DNA from: Symbiodinium natans
Lineage: Eukaryota > Sar > Dinophyceae > Suessiales > Symbiodiniaceae
NCBI GenBank assembly: GCA_905221605.1
Contig: CAJNDS010002850.1
Location: 116,739-180,738 of the forward strand
Direction: 5' to 3'
Length of the DNA: 64,000 bases
A program made the position numbers and the translations under genes. Below are positions 61,291 through 64,000 of the stretch, one piece after another. The notes beneath the pieces are model-generated. The model was not told the DNA's origin. It did not search any database and saw nothing but the letters and a program-made list of their open reading frames with translations. The first letter of the stretch is position 1. The number at the start of each line of letters is the position of its first letter.

Positions 61291-62402
61291 TTAGTCTTTT
61301 GCCGTCTCGGCCTCCTCATGATGCGCGTGGACCAGGACGTCGCAGCTGGCCAGGTGCACCTTGAAGCGCGCGGCGCAGCGATCCGGCATGTCGGAGCTCA
61401 CCGTCAGCAAGCTGTGGCCGATCTTCTCTTCCCACACCGGGCATCGGCCCTCGGGGGCGATCGCGCTGGGCATGAGGTACTCCTGCATTGTCGAGGACCT
61501 CAAGGCTTCACGGCTTCACCCCCCGAAGGGATGTTGAAAAAAAAAAAGGAGCCAAGAAGTTGGGAAACTCTCGCTGACAGTGTACACCATGCTGACAGTG
61601 TACACCATACATGCAGGCATGCAAGACCCCGAACGATCCAAGCCGAGGGGCAACCAGTTCTTAGCCACGTGTTCGGCACGGCCACCGGTGATGCAAATGT
61701 GATGGGGCTCCGCCTGTGGAAGCTCCGTGAGTCGACGCCGCAAGGTCTCGGCAGTCTCGGCAGATGCATCCTCCAAGGACCTCTGAAGCTAAAATTTGGG
61801 GAATGAGGTACCATATATAACCCCTTATAGGGTATATAGGGGATATGGGTTTTAGATGCATCCTCCAAGGACCTTGTGGGTGTGAAGTAGCCGCGCAGGA
61901 TCATCTTCGCAACGGCCGCATGGTCGATGTCCTTCTTCTTGAACTCCTTGGCCAGCTCGTCCTCGCAGCTGCCAGCAAGGCCCACGGCATCACACACGGC
62001 CTTGGCGTCGTAGTTGTTCTCCTTCAGCAAGGCCTTGATTGCTCCGACCGAGCGCTTGCCTTCATGCGGGTTGACAGAGACCTGATTGTCGGTGTGCACC
62101 TTCCTCAGATGCTTCATCTCTGCTTTCAAAGCCTTTCCTCGAAAATCCATTGCTTCCACAGCCTCCTTGGACATGTGGCTAAGCGCCTGCTTGCGTTGAT
62201 CTGCGGCCGGCTCGGGTGGAATGACCAAGTGCGAGGTACCATCGTGAACGACCTCGGTGGACTTGCCCGAACTACCCAAGAAGTAGCCGCCGCCGAAAGC
62301 TCCACACGCCACCACCAGGCCAATGACGATGCCAATGACCGGGTTGCAGCCCTTGCCCTCTGTCTTGTCACTAACAGGCTGGTACCCCTTTGTGTCAGCC
62401 AT
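61291..62402 (-). CDS. single-pass membrane protein, three exons, function unknown
   Basis: Exons 62402-61873, 61780-61628 and 61498-61291 total 297 codons (296 residues). Starts MADTKGYQPVSDKTEGKGC. One transmembrane helix follows (NPVIGIVIGLVVACGAFGGG), about residues 20-45, with a short N-terminal side and a long charged C-terminal side. The rest is helical (SKEAVEAMDFRGKALKAEMK, VGAIKALLKENNYDAKAVCD), then exon two (ETAETLRRRLTELPQAEPHH) and exon three (CPVWEEKIGHSLLTVSSDMP, LVHAHHEEAETAKD, stop). Introns: 92 nt GT-AG (61781-61872) and 129 nt GT-AG (61499-61627), with matching phases. The composition suggests an anchored signalling or scaffold protein. No family recognised. Confidence 0.65.
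61762..61874. repeat. 21-bp direct repeat bounding intron 1 of the membrane-protein gene
   Basis: The 21-bp block (on the minus strand starting AGGTCCTTGGAGGATG) occurs at 61762-61782 and 61854-61874, one copy at each intron edge. Both copies contain AGGT, so the splice sites are supplied by the repeat. Confidence 0.92.
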
Positions 62403-62748
62403 CCAGTGATAAAAGGAGCGCGAGTTCAACGACTAGGTGCAGGCTTCGAGCCGAAAGACCTAAAGCAAAGGGCGGAGCAAGATCCTGTCGTGTCGTGTTC
62501 TGTTCCTTGCTCAACGACAAGCATGTTCTTCCACCACGTCCACCCCACCCCCCGGCCTCTGCTCCTCCGTCTTCCTGCAGTCCGAGACATCAGGAGGTCT
62601 CGCACAATTCATTCACTCAGGCTGAATATCCGCAAACACCGCAATCCTTGAAGCTGGGCACGGGCCGAGATTCGTCGGGAGCTTGGCTGTGGCTCTGCAA
62701 AGGTCACCTCCAAATGGGCTCAGGGGTCCAAACCTCCATAGTGCAAAC

Positions 62749-62838
62749 TTAGGGTTTAGGGTTTAGGGTTTAGGGTTTAGGGTTTAGGGTTTAGGGTTTA
62801 GGGTTTAGGGTTTAGGGTTTAGGGTTTAGGGTTTAGGG
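62749..62838 (+). repeat. interstitial telomeric array
   Basis: Thirteen perfect heptamers. Confidence 0.97.
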
Positions 62839-63007
62839 CAATGTATGCAGCAGGCTTTGAGGCTACGACTGCGACTGATGCTGATACGGAGCGACTCAGG
62901 GGCCTGCAAGCAGGATCCAACCGGGGCTGCGGCACGCAAGCTTGATCTTTGAAGGTAAAAAGTTCATTCCTTGCTTTGAAGCTTTCAAAACTCAACAAGG
63001 CTGCCAT
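62839..63007 (-). CDS. candidate first exon fused to a telomeric array
   Basis: ATG 63007: MAALLSFESFKARNELFTFK then SRSVSASVAVVASKPAAYIA, reading directly into the array as NPK. No donor is visible before the array. Unknown family. Confidence 0.33.
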
Positions 63008-63173
63008 GACCAGATCTTATGCAAGAGCTGCGCGACAGCCTGCGGTCCAGCGAGGGTGAGACTCACATAAACCGAGCACTGAATGCACAGATTCCGTGAG
63101 CGTCTACGATGATAAACAGGCTACAGTGCTAGGGTTCAGCTCTTCGGATATATATTCGCCTGCTCTTCCTCTG

Positions 63174-63863
63174 TCAGGCAAGTTGCTCTGAGGCTTTGGG
63201 GCACCGCACGGAAGCTTTCGGGATTGGTAGCCACAGAAGAGGAACGCGAAACTCGACAACCTCACAGGGCATGGCCGAAGCGATAATCATGTGATAAGCG
63301 GCAGGCGTTACAATGTCAGAGTCTTGCGAAGCTAAACGCTGTGACATGGGGGCCTTGTTTCCAATTCCATGAGGCACTCTGCGGGCAGAAATCTGCGAAA
63401 AAGTTCGGAGATGGCTGCTAGCTCCGGTTAGGTTGGGGTCTTCACAACTTTGAGGACGGGTACAAGGCTTTAGGACTCCTGAGCTGACGGGTCGACAGAC
63501 CACTTGAAAGCTCGGGAAACTTGCCAGTTCTGCGTCCCTAAACACTGCATCTCCCAAGCCCCGAAGAAAGGTGTGAGACTCTGCCATAGGCTCCAGTCTG
63601 CGACAGGAGGATCCTCGTGAACGCGGCCGCAACGGATGACAGGCTCTTGTTGCACTCAGGACCAATTGTGAAGCAAAGAGCGCAAAAATCGGCTTCGAAT
63701 TCCAGAATTCGCAGCAAGATCGACAGCCCCGCCACCACTTCCCAAACCTGCAAGGGAGCATCACGCGCTCTTTGCCTCCGCAGCGTCGCCAGCTGCCTTT
63801 TCTTGACACATGGGGAGAAGCACCAAAGCTGCGTCGAAGGTCTTGAGCTGCAGCACCGAGCAA
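63174..63863 (-). CDS. hypothetical 229-codon open frame
   Basis: Long for a unique region: contains LGDAVFRDAELASFPSFQVV, SSHLRTFSQISARRVPHGIG and SDIVTPAAYHMIIASAMPCE, stop at 63174. Two other frames (63538-63879 minus; 63617-63970 plus) overlap it. No domain recognised. Confidence 0.27.
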   Translation of the reverse strand: MLGAAAQDLRRSFGASPHVSRKGSWRRCGGKERVMLPCRFGKWWRGCRSCCEFWNSKPIFALFASQLVLSATRACHPLRPRSRGSSCRRLEPMAESHTFLRGLGDAVFRDAELASFPSFQVVCRPVSSGVLKPCTRPQSCEDPNLTGASSHLRTFSQISARRVPHGIGNKAPMSQRLASQDSDIVTPAAYHMIIASAMPCEVVEFRVPLLWLPIPKASVRCPKASEQLA

Positions 63864-64000
63864 TGCTCCTCGGCCACACTCTGCTGCGCAGGCTGCTAGA
63901 GCATCACAAGGGGCGTATTGGCGCTATTCCAGCTGCCACACAGCCACAGCTCGAACAGCGCAAGAGTTGAAGCCAATTGACAGAGCCGACAGGGTCATCG

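Noticed and set aside
1..64000. Dinoflagellate spliced-leader relics, CRISPR arrays, rRNA genes
   Set aside because: Looked for the leader core CCATTTTGGCTCAAG in both senses, spaced direct repeats, and conserved rRNA; none seen by eye.

Overview
The window looks like nuclear DNA of a dinoflagellate. The evidence is: TTTAGGG-type telomeric heptamers throughout; a Ty1/copia element whose gag-pol carries a CCCH finger and a C-terminal two-helix membrane extension, of the kind I associate with dinoflagellates; a decayed LINE-type pol; an actin gene whose two introns are GC-AG; and short exons with short introns. Nothing bacterial or organellar (operons, Shine-Dalgarno sites, rRNA, CRISPR) was found. 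Species cannot be named from sequence alone.

Layout. (1) 0-17.3 kb and 26.8-34.9 kb: a mosaic in which short unique patches (about 65-300 bp) alternate with interstitial TTTAGGG or CCCTAAA arrays in both orientations. Across the window the listed arrays add up to roughly 4.5 kb. Many unique patches are open in some frame, but at this GC content and length that is weak evidence. The best supported gene models here have phase-consistent splice sites: 8882-9330 (+), 10637-11158 (+, GC-AG, the last exon dynamin-like), 13.85-15.83 kb (-), 16528-17237 (-) and 28660-29045 (-). In two of them telomeric heptamers lie inside the inferred intron or form its acceptor. (2) 17304-26763: a complete copia element with near-identical LTRs, inserted exactly inside a CCCTAAA array. 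Its coding region is broken by a frameshift and one in-frame TAG. (3) 35-44.4 kb: few telomeric arrays, small minisatellites, and a decayed LINE-type pol on the minus strand (41.9-42.8 kb). (4) 44406-46888: an AT-rich element with 20-bp perfect terminal inverted repeats and a TA duplication, containing an array of palindromes. (5) 49.6-54.75 kb: a composite satellite of about 16 units with an expanding TTTTACTA octamer and a 16-bp palindromic core. (6) 56.17-56.74 kb: a second hairpin array. (7) 58.3-62.4 kb: the clearest genes, both on the minus strand: a three-exon divergent actin, which lacks the aspartate of the second phosphate loop and has an open N-terminal extension, and a three-exon single-pass membrane protein one of whose introns is bounded by a 21-bp direct repeat.

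No operon-like logic links the genes. The dominant theme is genome structure: telomeric repeats, palindrome arrays, transposons and introns that appear to be built from repeats or duplications.
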